DNA of 64,000 nucleotides, taken from Roseiflexus castenholzii DSM 13941. GTDB lineage: Bacteria > Chloroflexota > Chloroflexia > Chloroflexales > Roseiflexaceae. The translations under genes were made by a program, and so were the position numbers. The notes beneath the pieces are model-generated. The model was not told where the DNA came from. It did no database searches and saw only the letters and a program-made list of their open reading frames with translations. This document shows positions 44,001-50,754 of the stretch, in pieces. The DNA lies in contig NC_009767.1 of the NCBI RefSeq assembly GCF_000017805.1, positions 5,376,001 through 5,440,000 on the forward strand. Reading direction: 5' to 3'. Numbering within the stretch: position 1 is the stretch's first letter; the number at the start of each line of letters is the position of its first letter.

Positions 44001-44596
44001 ATACATAAAGTGGTGCGCGCGTTAACCGACGCTTCCGGCGACACCGGCGGTTCGAGGAGGCAGACATTCGCCAACTGCGCGCAAAGGGCATCGGACGAAA
44101 CAGCGAAGTGCGCCGCCAGGGTTTCGATGCTCCAATCCGGTTGTTGCACCGCCTGCCAGATATCCTCCGCCGGCGCCAGCAGTTCGAGCGCAAAAAGGTT
44201 CGCCTCTCGTTCGCGCCGCTCGCGCGTGTTGTAGGTGCGCACTGCCGTCTCATCGGCGTCCTCACCAACCGCGCGCTCATCGAGCGTATCGTCGGTGTCG
44301 CGGAAGGGACCGGCAGTCAATCCTTCGAGCGCCACGTGACCAATTTCATGCGCCACTACAAAGCGCTGGCGGGTCGGCGGAAGATCGCGCCGCACCCGAA
44401 TGACCTGAAGTTCCGGCTCGACCTTTCCCTGAATGCCCGCAGCGAGCGTCATCGTCGGAACAACGGTCAACCCCCAAAGGGTCTCCGCCAGATCGTCAAG
44501 CGGAAGCGGATGAGCCGGCGCGCCACCGCTGCGCTCCAGGTAGGATCGGCGAATATCGCGTGCGAATGCGCGAATGTGTTGTGAATGGACGCTCAT
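41054..44596 (-). CDS. ImmA/IrrE peptidase-UvrD helicase-FeS nuclease-like fusion
   Basis: A 1180-residue three-part protein. Residues 1-175 are an ImmA/IrrE-type zinc peptidase with HEIGH at 83-87 (FVVAHEIGHVALEG) and the third-ligand region REANLFALELLAP. Residues about 200-850 are a complete superfamily 1 UvrD/PcrA helicase: GPGTGKT, LTFSNRAAEEM, LLVDEFQD, VGDAWQSIYRFRGA, LTRNYRS, MTVHAAKGLEFPIV and YVAMTRARDRL. The tail resembles AddB/Cas4-type nucleases: a Cys in GCKRRFLYQYVY and a final CDTCPFNLICP form a likely 4Fe-4S site, but the catalytic Asp-Lys is not clear (VRIDREDMQDG then VWVRPGMP). Upstream on the same strand are a helix-turn-helix gene and a sigma factor gene. Confidence 0.85.
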   Translation of the reverse strand: MSVHSQHIRAFARDIRRSYLERSGGAPAHPLPLDDLAETLWGLTVVPTMTLAAGIQGKVEPELQVIRVRRDLPPTRQRFVVAHEIGHVALEGLTAGPFRDTDDTLDERAVGEDADETAVRTYNTRERREREANLFALELLAPAEDIWQAVQQPDWSIETLAAHFAVSSDALCAQLANVCLLEPPVSPEASVNARTTLCILDQEQQAAVDAPLPLLLAAGPGTGKTRSIVAKYVSLVRQGVDPASILALTFSNRAAEEMRERIVAALRHEAPRLVGRIEISTFHSWGLNVLRIYGARLGLPVDARLLDTADLFILLSKRLNDLRLAYFKDVREPTRHLLTIIQAISRIKDELWSPDEFSRLADVEAQRLIAAAERDYPGATRKAIEARERAARQAAALRELAQVYPRYEAMLREAGALDYGDLIVLPAQALRDHPAIAADLRRRYHYLLVDEFQDINYASGELIRLLDGGRGRVWAVGDAWQSIYRFRGASAANLDEFPRYYPNARIFYLTRNYRSLQPILDAGAAVMSGDPRAAERPPLVAQRNGGGAHTVVEWAAPRSQDEYAALARDILRRVRLRNRWLASGCAARCRMPRSGTMRRVARRPPLSTRQWRFGDHAILCRTHEQAGAVAAVLETHGIPVDYINDVFDTPGVKDALAVCAQVGATNSAGLLRALTMPEHRLDPADLNRLVDLARRSQQALPRAARDPQIIACLSEAAQQTLARIRIIVEALEGEGDAWQVLTAYLFRHSRAMRARLIHAAQGHIRAQRELAALGQLLAIARNFVRAAAPDECDASHFIDYIRALRAAGVRPRSSIGGQVDAVRVMTVHAAKGLEFPIVYVPGLQEGRFPVRGNQRGIPLPAGLIRGPIESEEQEERYLLYVAMTRARDRLVLSRSLTCGDGAKSAERSSLLPGDGQGNGAPWRVRFIESAVNCPVPTPDMRLQDTPLPRMPLPASSIDLDGCKRRFLYQYVYQLYDDLSPFLRMHQTIRECAKILTEQARRDALPADEAGLRTLVFGQLQRYELDSVLYADDYAAEALRHARTVWDDLRTGRLSPECVDRRVIVRRPAGTIEVRIDREDMQDGVTRWVWVRPGMPRNDDHLAERVMLYALARQETPDPPDEIVIAYTGTGDVRRATPRAQVLANHTEKIDRLLEAMRARHWEPLFGPQCDTCPFNLICPV

Positions 44597-44768
44597 AGCC
44601 GCCGCTCACAATGATCTATCCGATTGCGAATCCGTAAGGGTAGACCTGCGCATCGGGGAGCGAGAAGCAACACCGTATCAAACACGCGCACGCAAAGGCA
44701 CAAAAACGCTAAGACTGCTGCGTCTCGACAACTTGTTTACCCTCACTCCCTGCTCCCTCCTCCGAAAG

Positions 44769-44906
44769 TTCAAGGGTGAACAGCACGCATGAGCAGAGCG
44801 GGTATGAATGGCGTTGGGATGAGCCGTTTTACTCTCATCCCCCGCCCCGCTCCCGCGCGCGAGGTTCTCCCACGCTGGAGTGCCGATGTTCTGTCCGCCC
44901 TTAAAC
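44769..44906 (+). repeat. family A dispersed repeat, copy 3
   Basis: A 138-base copy from TTCAAGGGTGAACAGCACGC to CTGTCCGCCCTTAAAC, with inverted ends and the core GAATGGCGTTGGGATGAGCC. It lies in the 434-base gap between the helicase fusion and the helix-turn-helix gene. The rest of the gap (44597-44768) holds a diverged family C motif and no gene. Confidence 0.75.
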
Positions 44907-45030
44907 CTCTGGAGGAGAAAGCCAGCGCCGCGCGATCCACGACCGGGACCTGCTCAAAAACATCCACAGCGTGTTATCGCAGCGGTTCACCCGCGTTGCA
45001 AGAAGCGCCAGGCGTGATCATCCGTCCGTT

Positions 45031-45651
45031 TCAGCGCCGGGCGCTCGACAACGTATCAGCCCACGCAGCGTATTCCTCCTCGGTCGGAGCGCTGTCGGCA
45101 AACGCCTGTGCGAAACTGACGACCATCTCCTCCGGTTCAACGATGCCATCCTCGGCGTTCAAACGCGCATTTGCGCTAATCGGAGGAGGAGCAAGCAACG
45201 CCGCCCGAATGACCGATGAAGTGGTTTGGAGCGCCTCGGCAAGGCGCTCAATCAACCGTTCGGGGATCGTCGCAACGCGCACTTTGCCGCGCTCCAGGCG
45301 CGCCAGCAGATCGACCGGCAATTTCAAGTGGCGCGCCAGCCGCCCAACCGTCATGTGGCGCGCCTTGCGCAGGTCGGTCAGATTCTGGAGCGGCCCGCCG
45401 CTCACCTCGCGTTCCCACGCCGCCCCCGCCAGCGCCATCACACGGTCGGCCGCCGCCTCTTCCGTCGGCGATAGCACCGCCGGCTCGTCCAATTCGCCGA
45501 GCGTCAGGTTAAACTCGAGAAACGCGCGCAACTCCTCGCGCACCTCCGGCGGCTCCTGCGCGACAAACGCATCGAGGCTGATGATCTGCCCCGATTCGAG
45601 CAGTTCCTCGTAACGCAACGCCGCCTCGATGAAATACGAACGGTCTTTCAT
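45031..45651 (-). CDS. helix-turn-helix regulator coupled to a sigma factor
   Basis: A 206-residue protein. Residues 1-60 form an acidic helical domain (ALRYEELLESGQIISLDAF, EELRAFLEF). Residues about 88-145 look like an XRE-type helix-turn-helix (LTDLRKARHMTVGRLARHL, then LPVDLLARLERGKVRVATIP). The last 50 residues are acidic. ATG 45651 overlaps the sigma factor stop by four bases. It could be an anti-sigma-like or repressor protein and a substrate of the ImmA/IrrE peptidase encoded next; ImmA proteins are known to cut XRE repressors. This role is inferred from order only. Confidence 0.7.
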   Translation of the reverse strand: MKDRSYFIEAALRYEELLESGQIISLDAFVAQEPPEVREELRAFLEFNLTLGELDEPAVLSPTEEAAADRVMALAGAAWEREVSGGPLQNLTDLRKARHMTVGRLARHLKLPVDLLARLERGKVRVATIPERLIERLAEALQTTSSVIRAALLAPPPISANARLNAEDGIVEPEEMVVSFAQAFADSAPTEEEYAAWADTLSSARR

Positions 45652-46310
45652 GATGATTCCCCGGCAGTCAATGCCTGACGCAACCGATTGATTGCGCGCT
45701 TGTAGATACGTGAAACATTTGCGGGCGACATGCCAAGCATCTGTGCGATGTCGATCCCGCGTACTTCGCTCAGGCGATGCGTAACAACCGCACGTTCGAT
45801 TTCAGGAAGCGCTGCGATCGCTTCGTACAATCGTTTGCGAACCTGTTCTTCGTCATGCTCTTCGGCAAGACGCGCCGGCGTCGGATCTTCGATGACCTCG
45901 TGGAGCGGCGGACCGTCGTCGCCAAACGGCGCGTCCAGGCTCTCAATAAAAGATAAGATGTTCTGCTGCCGATTTTTTCTTTCGTAGAGAATGCGGTTGA
46001 CCGTGGTCGAGACATATGCGCCGAATCTGCGCTCCATGCTGCCAAATCCAGGGCTGCGCAGATCGCGATGGAGTTGCTGAATGAATTCGAGCAGCACATC
46101 GTTGCGGGCATCTTCATCAAGCCCCAACCGGCGCGCCCGCCCATAGATCCAGTTGCGCACCGCAAGGATCACCGCGTCGAGGTCTGCCTTATGTTCAGGC
46201 GGCATCGCGCCGCCTGTCGTCAGCACTACGCGTAGACGGGACACGCGATCCTGACACTCCTGCACCACTTCATGCCACGAACGTTTCTGTTCCATACCAT
46301 CAACCGCCAT
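45648..46310 (-). CDS. sigma-70 family (ECF-like) RNA polymerase sigma factor
   Basis: A 220-residue sigma factor. Region 2 is in the segment YGRARRLGLDEDARNDVLLE FIQQL (about 58-85), and the C-terminal region 4 helix-turn-helix reads LPEIERAVVTHRLSEVRGID followed by IAQMLGMSPANVSRIYKRAI. The N-terminal 45 residues are an extension beyond a typical ECF. The start is uncertain: ATG 46310 is used, with TTG 46316 and ATG 46295 possible. No close ribosome site is clear. Its stop overlaps the helix-turn-helix gene, so it heads the three-gene unit. Confidence 0.8.
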   Translation of the reverse strand: MAVDGMEQKRSWHEVVQECQDRVSRLRVVLTTGGAMPPEHKADLDAVILAVRNWIYGRARRLGLDEDARNDVLLEFIQQLHRDLRSPGFGSMERRFGAYVSTTVNRILYERKNRQQNILSFIESLDAPFGDDGPPLHEVIEDPTPARLAEEHDEEQVRKRLYEAIAALPEIERAVVTHRLSEVRGIDIAQMLGMSPANVSRIYKRAINRLRQALTAGESS

Positions 46311-46543
46311 CGTCAAACAACCAGAGCATCACCCATCTATCACCCCTCCCGGCGCCTGTTGGTTTCCGGCTCTTGGTTCTCGGTTCTCAACGGATGAATG
46401 ATACCCACACGCTTCGGCGGTTGTCAACCAGGAGAGAGGCGAAGGATGCAATGTCAGAAACCACAGCGCCGCGCATGCCACGCTGCGCCGCCTCACACCC
46501 GCAGGCACGCCCGCGCGAACGTCAACACCCGCACTGAGCGCAC

Positions 46544-46567
46544 GAAGCCCTACCGGCGCGGGGCTTC
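46544..46567. repeat. GAAGCCC hairpin in the sigma-factor upstream gap
   Basis: GAAGCCC, ten bases, GGGCTTC, of the same type as the hairpins at 13858 and 16546. The 460-base gap between the sigma factor gene (46310) and the next gene (46770) has no convincing gene. Confidence 0.5.
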
Positions 46568-46769
46568 ACAAAGCACAGGGTGCGGGTTCAGCATCGAGCT
46601 GCGCGGCGGTCCGCCAACTGACAACTCATGCCTGAACCCAGATGAAAAAAGCGGTGCGCAACAGTCTTATCCTGTTCATAGAAACACGCTATGCTGAGCA
46701 CAACAACCGGCGGAACCGCTGTGTACCCAACAACAAAGCGGACGCCGCACCTGAAAAGGGGAGGCAACC

Positions 46770-47069
46770 ATGATCGCCATCAGCGACCACGCACGCTTGC
46801 GCCAGGCGCAGCGCAATCTGAAGGACGACGAGGTGGCTTTCATCATGCGACACGGGCGTCGCATCCGCAGCGGCGGCGTGCTGCACATTTTCCTTGGACG
46901 GCGCGACATCCCAACCGATAGAGCGACCTTTCAAAAATATCATCATCTGGAAGGCGCCACACTCCTTATCAACGACGCCGGTCCGACGCCGGTCCTCATC
47001 ACCGTCTACCGCAACCGACGCGCTCTGCGCGACATTCGCCGCAAGCAAAAGTATGATCGGACGGCATAA
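46770..47069 (+). CDS. DUF4258-like small protein
   Basis: A 99-residue protein with a DUF4258-type pattern: HARLRQAQRNLKDDEVAFI near the start, then RSGGVLHIFLGRRDIP and VLITVYRNRRALRDIRRK. These small proteins resemble the RelE/BECR-like toxin class, but no antitoxin gene is adjacent. ATG 46770 follows AAAAGGGGAGG at six bases. A 450-base gap precedes it. Confidence 0.7.
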   Translation: MIAISDHARLRQAQRNLKDDEVAFIMRHGRRIRSGGVLHIFLGRRDIPTDRATFQKYHHLEGATLLINDAGPTPVLITVYRNRRALRDIRRKQKYDRTA

Positions 47070-47103
47070 AAGGCGTTGACAAACGCTGTTCTCACAACGT
47101 TGA

Positions 47104-47295
47104 ACCCGGCGTTCGGCATTAACCTCGACAGGCTCAGCCAACGCCGAACGCGCAACGGACAATAGGAGTGTATGATGAGAACCACTTTAAGGGTGGGAAG
47201 GCGCCAACATGGGAAGGTAAAGCAGGGTATGGGGCAAGGGGCAAGAGATAGTAAGGATGACATGGCGAAGTTGCCCCCCTGCCCCTTAACCCCTA
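47104..47295. repeat. inverted repeats between small genes
   Basis: GGCGTTCGGCATTAACC with GCCAACGCCGAACGC (about 47107-47153) and GGGGCAAGGGGCAAG with TTGCCCCCCTGCCCC (about 47232-47285) form two imperfect hairpins in the convergent gap between the DUF4258-like gene and the DUF2892 gene. No gene is seen there. Confidence 0.5.
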
Positions 47296-47511
47296 ACTCC
47301 TGGTTCCCGGTCTGACCGGGCAGGTATTGATGCCCAGCACCGAGTACAGCGGGCACACACCAATGGCAGCCGTCACGAGCAGCATGAATGCGACCACGCC
47401 GGCAACGATCTGCCAGACGCCGCTCAACAATGTGAATGCCGCGACCAGCGCTACGATACCAAGCACCGCGCGAATGCCGCGATCCAGAGGACCTTCATTC
47501 TTTGCCAGCAT
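47293..47511 (-). CDS. DUF2892 membrane protein
   Basis: A 72-residue protein with two transmembrane helices and the DUF2892 layout: KNEGPLDRGIRAVLG at the start, GVWQIVAGVVAFMLL, and the C-terminal TAAIGVCPLYSVLGINTCP. The two Cys pairs are conserved in this group. ATG 47511 is preceded by AAAGGAG at eight bases; the frame continuing to 47628 would add a hydrophilic stretch. Function unknown; often linked to rhodanese-type sulfur proteins. Confidence 0.88.
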   Translation of the reverse strand: MLAKNEGPLDRGIRAVLGIVALVAAFTLLSGVWQIVAGVVAFMLLVTAAIGVCPLYSVLGINTCPVRPGTRS

Positions 47512-47742
47512 TGTTGGGCTCCTTTCCTGATGTGCTGAAAACTGTTCTGAAACCGCATCACTCTTGAAATGCAGCGCCTGACAAAAGGTTACAGAACGAT
47601 GGTAATGCTCCTGACGTAGAATAGGCACAGAATGATCGCTGCAACGGTTGCAGGTTCACGAGCGGAAGTCGCCTTAAGTCCGCTCTCTATGCATCGGCGC
47701 GCAAAACCGACTGCACGCCGTATTTGATCGAGGAGGTATTCT

Positions 47743-48909
47743 GTGCCAGCTATGAACGACACTGACGTGTTGAGTCAGGTTATCGAGCGCCAGCAGACGC
47801 CGGCATTGCAACGCATCCTGATTGCCATCAGCAGCGCAGCACTGGTTGCGCTGATCGTCTTCTTTGCGGCGCTAGGGGTCAACCCGACCGGCGGCGTTCC
47901 TGCAACCGGCGCGATTGTGGTCATGATAACCAGTATGACGGGGGTGGCAGTCCTCCGGCGCGGACGATTTCGCATGGCGGTGGTGATTGCTTCCTCCGGT
48001 CTGGTCGGCGCTGTCTTCCTCGTCACCGTCATCTACGGCTATCCGGCGGCGGCGGCGTTCTTGCTGGTGACGCTTATACCGGTCATTCTGACCGGTCTCC
48101 TGATCGAAACCAGCCGTTTGATCGCGGTCGCTGTGGCAAGTGGATTGATTCCTGCCTTCATTTTCTTTCTCAAGCCGGCGCTCGCACCGTTCATCGCCGC
48201 AGTACGACCTCCTGCCGACCTGACGATCGTTGCGGTAGCGCTCTTCCTTCTCGTGCTCTTTGTGATCACGACAATCATCGCATCGTTTGGTCCGGTCCTT
48301 CGTCAAGCGCTGACAACTGCGCTGGTGCGCGGGCAAGAACTCGAACGTTTGCGCGACTCGCTGGAAATGATGGTGCAGGAACGCACGACAGACCTGCAAG
48401 CAGCGCTTCGCGCCGTTGAGCAGCGTGAGGCGCAGTTGCAACAGGCGCTCACCGATCTGCGCGCAAGTCAGGAAACTGTCCGCAAATTGAGCGCACCCGT
48501 CCTGCCGGTGTTGCCCGGCGTGCTGGTTGCGCCGCTTATCGGCGCTATCGACGAAGCACGTGCAGAGGCGTTTGTTTCCAATGTATTGCATGCCATTGAA
48601 CGCGAGCGCGCCCGCCATGTGATTTTCGACATCACCGGTGTTCCGCTGGTCGATACACAGGTAGCCCGCATGATTCTGAGCGCTGCCGATGCTGCGCATT
48701 TGCTGGGTGCAAAGGTGACTCTGGTCGGTATTCGCCCAGAAGTGGCGCAGACGGTCGTGGGGTTGGGGGTGACGCTTGGGCAGATACGCACTTTTGCGAA
48801 TTTGCAACAGGCGATTAGCGCACTGCACGACGTGTCATCTGCTGGCGTGCATCGGCAGAATGCGCCTGCTGGCATGGATGCCCGATTGCCGGCCGCAAGA
48901 GACGCCTGA
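47743..48909 (+). CDS. membrane STAS-domain sensor (RsbR-like)
   Basis: A 388-residue protein. GTG 47743 follows GAGGAGG at seven bases. Residues 20-190 hold about six transmembrane helices, then a coiled coil (ERLRDSLEMMVQERTTDLQA, to about 245), then a STAS domain from 250 (PVLPGVLVAPLIGAIDEARA, IFDITGVPLVDTQVARMIL, VTLVGIRPEVAQTVVGLG). The Thr and Ser sites phosphorylated in RsbR proteins are not resolved here. It resembles stressosome-type sensors with a membrane input. The tail of 35 residues is low in complexity. Confidence 0.85.
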   Translation: MPAMNDTDVLSQVIERQQTPALQRILIAISSAALVALIVFFAALGVNPTGGVPATGAIVVMITSMTGVAVLRRGRFRMAVVIASSGLVGAVFLVTVIYGYPAAAAFLLVTLIPVILTGLLIETSRLIAVAVASGLIPAFIFFLKPALAPFIAAVRPPADLTIVAVALFLLVLFVITTIIASFGPVLRQALTTALVRGQELERLRDSLEMMVQERTTDLQAALRAVEQREAQLQQALTDLRASQETVRKLSAPVLPVLPGVLVAPLIGAIDEARAEAFVSNVLHAIERERARHVIFDITGVPLVDTQVARMILSAADAAHLLGAKVTLVGIRPEVAQTVVGLGVTLGQIRTFANLQQAISALHDVSSAGVHRQNAPAGMDARLPAARDA

Positions 48910-49112
48910 CCAGGCACGATTTATTATCGTGTGCAGGAGGAAACCTGTGTGGAGAAGGAGGTGGCAACTCCAGCGATGTCCATAGAGCCGATCCTCTTTC
49001 ACCCCGGTCATGCGCCGGCAATGCTTCAAGCGCCGGTCACCCTCTGCCTGACCCGTGGATGCTCGCTGGCGATTCCCTCGCAACCTACCCGATACGAGCG
49101 CTCACCCGCAAT

Positions 49113-49141
49113 TTGACGTTTCCGTTTTTTTGTGCTATGCT
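49113..49141 (+). promoter_or_regulatory. promoter of the M23 peptidase gene
   Basis: TTGACG, 17 bases, TATGCT, a fair match to consensus, 52 bases before the ATG at 49194. The gap 48910-49193 otherwise contains no gene. Confidence 0.7.
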
Positions 49142-49193
49142 CGCCACGTCTTGTCAATCGTGAAAGAAAAGTAAACACGTCCACGACGACGGT

Positions 49194-50342
49194 ATGATGC
49201 TACCAAGCAGACGCCTGTTGCGGCGTTGGCTGGCGCTGGCATTCTTTTTTGCTGCGCTGGTCCAGGCGACGCCGCTGACAGCAGCAGACCATGCTGGCGT
49301 CGCCCCCGAACTCTGGTTGCCGACGCCTTTCGGTGAGCAGTGGCGCATCATTCAGGGGTATGCCTGTGGCACCCACAACGGTTGGGATCGCTACTCGCTC
49401 GATCTGGTGCGGGTCGGCGGTCCAAGCGCTGGCGCGCCGGTGCGCGCTGCCGCCGATGGGGTCATTTTCGTATGGGCGCGGCGCAGCGGCACCCTTATCC
49501 TCCGGCACGAAGGCAACCTCTACACCATGTACACGCATATGCAGCATGCCGAGAATCCACAGATCGGACGGATCGTGGCACGCGGCGACGTGATCGGCGC
49601 CGTCGGCGATCGCGGATCGCCAGGTATCGTTCATCTGCACTTCACCGCATTTATGGCTGAGGGACCCTGGGCACGCAACCGACGTTCTGTGCCGTTGCGC
49701 TTTGCCGAAGGGTATGATCTGCCAGAGATCGGCGGATGCAACCAGCATGGCGGCAGAGTCCTGGTTGCCGGCAGCACACCCCTGTCGAATGTCGAAGGGA
49801 TTGGATTCGCCGGAGCAGAGATCGGACGCTGGTACGGCAGCGACGTGCAGATCGAGTTCAGCGGCACAGCGATGACGGCAGGGTATCGGGCAGCGTGGGG
49901 CGCCGATCCGGTTGGCGCGGCGCCGGAGATGACGATGCCAAACGGGAGCATACGCCTCGCCGAAGCAGGGGAAGGGTTGCACACGCTCTTCGTGCGCGGA
50001 TGGGACCGCAATGGGCAGCAGACAGTTGCCGCCTTCGGTCCGATAGGGTATGACACAACGCCGCCAGAGTCTCCGCCCGCAATTGAGCCAATCTTTTTGA
50101 AAGCCGGGCAGGCGACCCTGATTGCCTGGGAGCCAGCCGGTGACGCCGCTTCTGGTGTTGCCGGGTACCGCCTCTCCATCGGCATCGATCCAGAAGGCAC
50201 CTCCGAATGGTTCACCCCCTTGCCGGAGATCGAAGCGCCGCCGCTTGCGCCCGGCGAGTACCTGTTGCGGGTGCAACCCATCGATTATGCCGGCAATGCA
50301 GGCGAATGGGTGACGATCGCCAGAATCGTCGCGCGCCCTTAG
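49194..50342 (+). CDS. secreted M23 (LytM) peptidase-like protein
   Basis: A 382-residue exported protein. A signal peptide (MMLPSRRLLRRWLALAFFFA to about 30) precedes a LytM domain with zinc ligands His and Asp in CGTHNGWDRYSLDLV and the second His pair in GIVHLHFTAF. The M23 fold cuts peptidoglycan cross-bridges or lysostaphin-type substrates. After it comes a beta-rich region of two Ig-like units (from about 190), with TTPPESPPAIEPIFLK and VAGYRLSIGID. Either of two adjacent ATG (49194, 49197) can start it. No neighbour in a shared operon. Confidence 0.85.
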   Translation: MMLPSRRLLRRWLALAFFFAALVQATPLTAADHAGVAPELWLPTPFGEQWRIIQGYACGTHNGWDRYSLDLVRVGGPSAGAPVRAAADGVIFVWARRSGTLILRHEGNLYTMYTHMQHAENPQIGRIVARGDVIGAVGDRGSPGIVHLHFTAFMAEGPWARNRRSVPLRFAEGYDLPEIGGCNQHGGRVLVAGSTPLSNVEGIGFAGAEIGRWYGSDVQIEFSGTAMTAGYRAAWGADPVGAAPEMTMPNGSIRLAEAGEGLHTLFVRGWDRNGQQTVAAFGPIGYDTTPPESPPAIEPIFLKAGQATLIAWEPAGDAASGVAGYRLSIGIDPEGTSEWFTPLPEIEAPPLAPGEYLLRVQPIDYAGNAGEWVTIARIVARP

Positions 50343-50410
50343 AGTTTGAGAGCCTATCCGAAAACCGCGCACTGCCATCATTGCGAGTGGAGCGAAGCAA
50401 AAGCCAGGTA

Positions 50411-50560
50411 ATACCACTTACCTGTGACCATCCGGCATGATCACCCCGAGCAGCGCGAGGGGTCGTGCACAACCCGCTCAGATTCCGCGCTGCGTTTACC
50501 CTGAGCGAAGCGAAGGGCTCGGAATGACACGCATGCGGCATCTTCAATCGTCATTGGTAT
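50411..50560 (-). repeat. family B dispersed repeat, copy 3
   Basis: A 150-base inverted copy. The right end reads GTCATTGGTAT and the left end ATACCACTTACCTGTGACC is diverged, but the interior (CTGAGCGAAGCGAAGGGCTC on this strand) matches copy 1. It lies in the 410-base convergent gap between the M23 gene and gyrB, in which no gene is seen. Confidence 0.8.
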
Positions 50561-50724
50561 AAGGAATTGTCAGGCGGCGCCTACCGATCAGCCCAACTGA
50601 TTGCGCGCATGGCATTGACGCGCCCTTGCCGCAGTGCAGACGCATGCGCCGAACCAACGCCGGTGGAGCGTCGCTGGGCGCTTACGTCCACGTATATGCT
50701 TTTTGCGAACCGCCGCAGTCAACC

Positions 50725-50752
50725 CGACAGGATCACAGCAGCGATCCTGTCG
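50725..50752 (-). terminator. terminator hairpin of gyrB
   Basis: CGACAGGATC, eight bases, GATCCTGTCG is a perfect ten-pair stem that starts two bases after the gyrB stop (minus strand). Confidence 0.7.
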
Positions 50753-50754
50753 AA

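Noticed and set aside
46398..46697. 99-residue plus-strand frame upstream of the DUF4258 gene
   Set aside because: No ribosome site, high Arg/Cys, contains a hairpin repeat.
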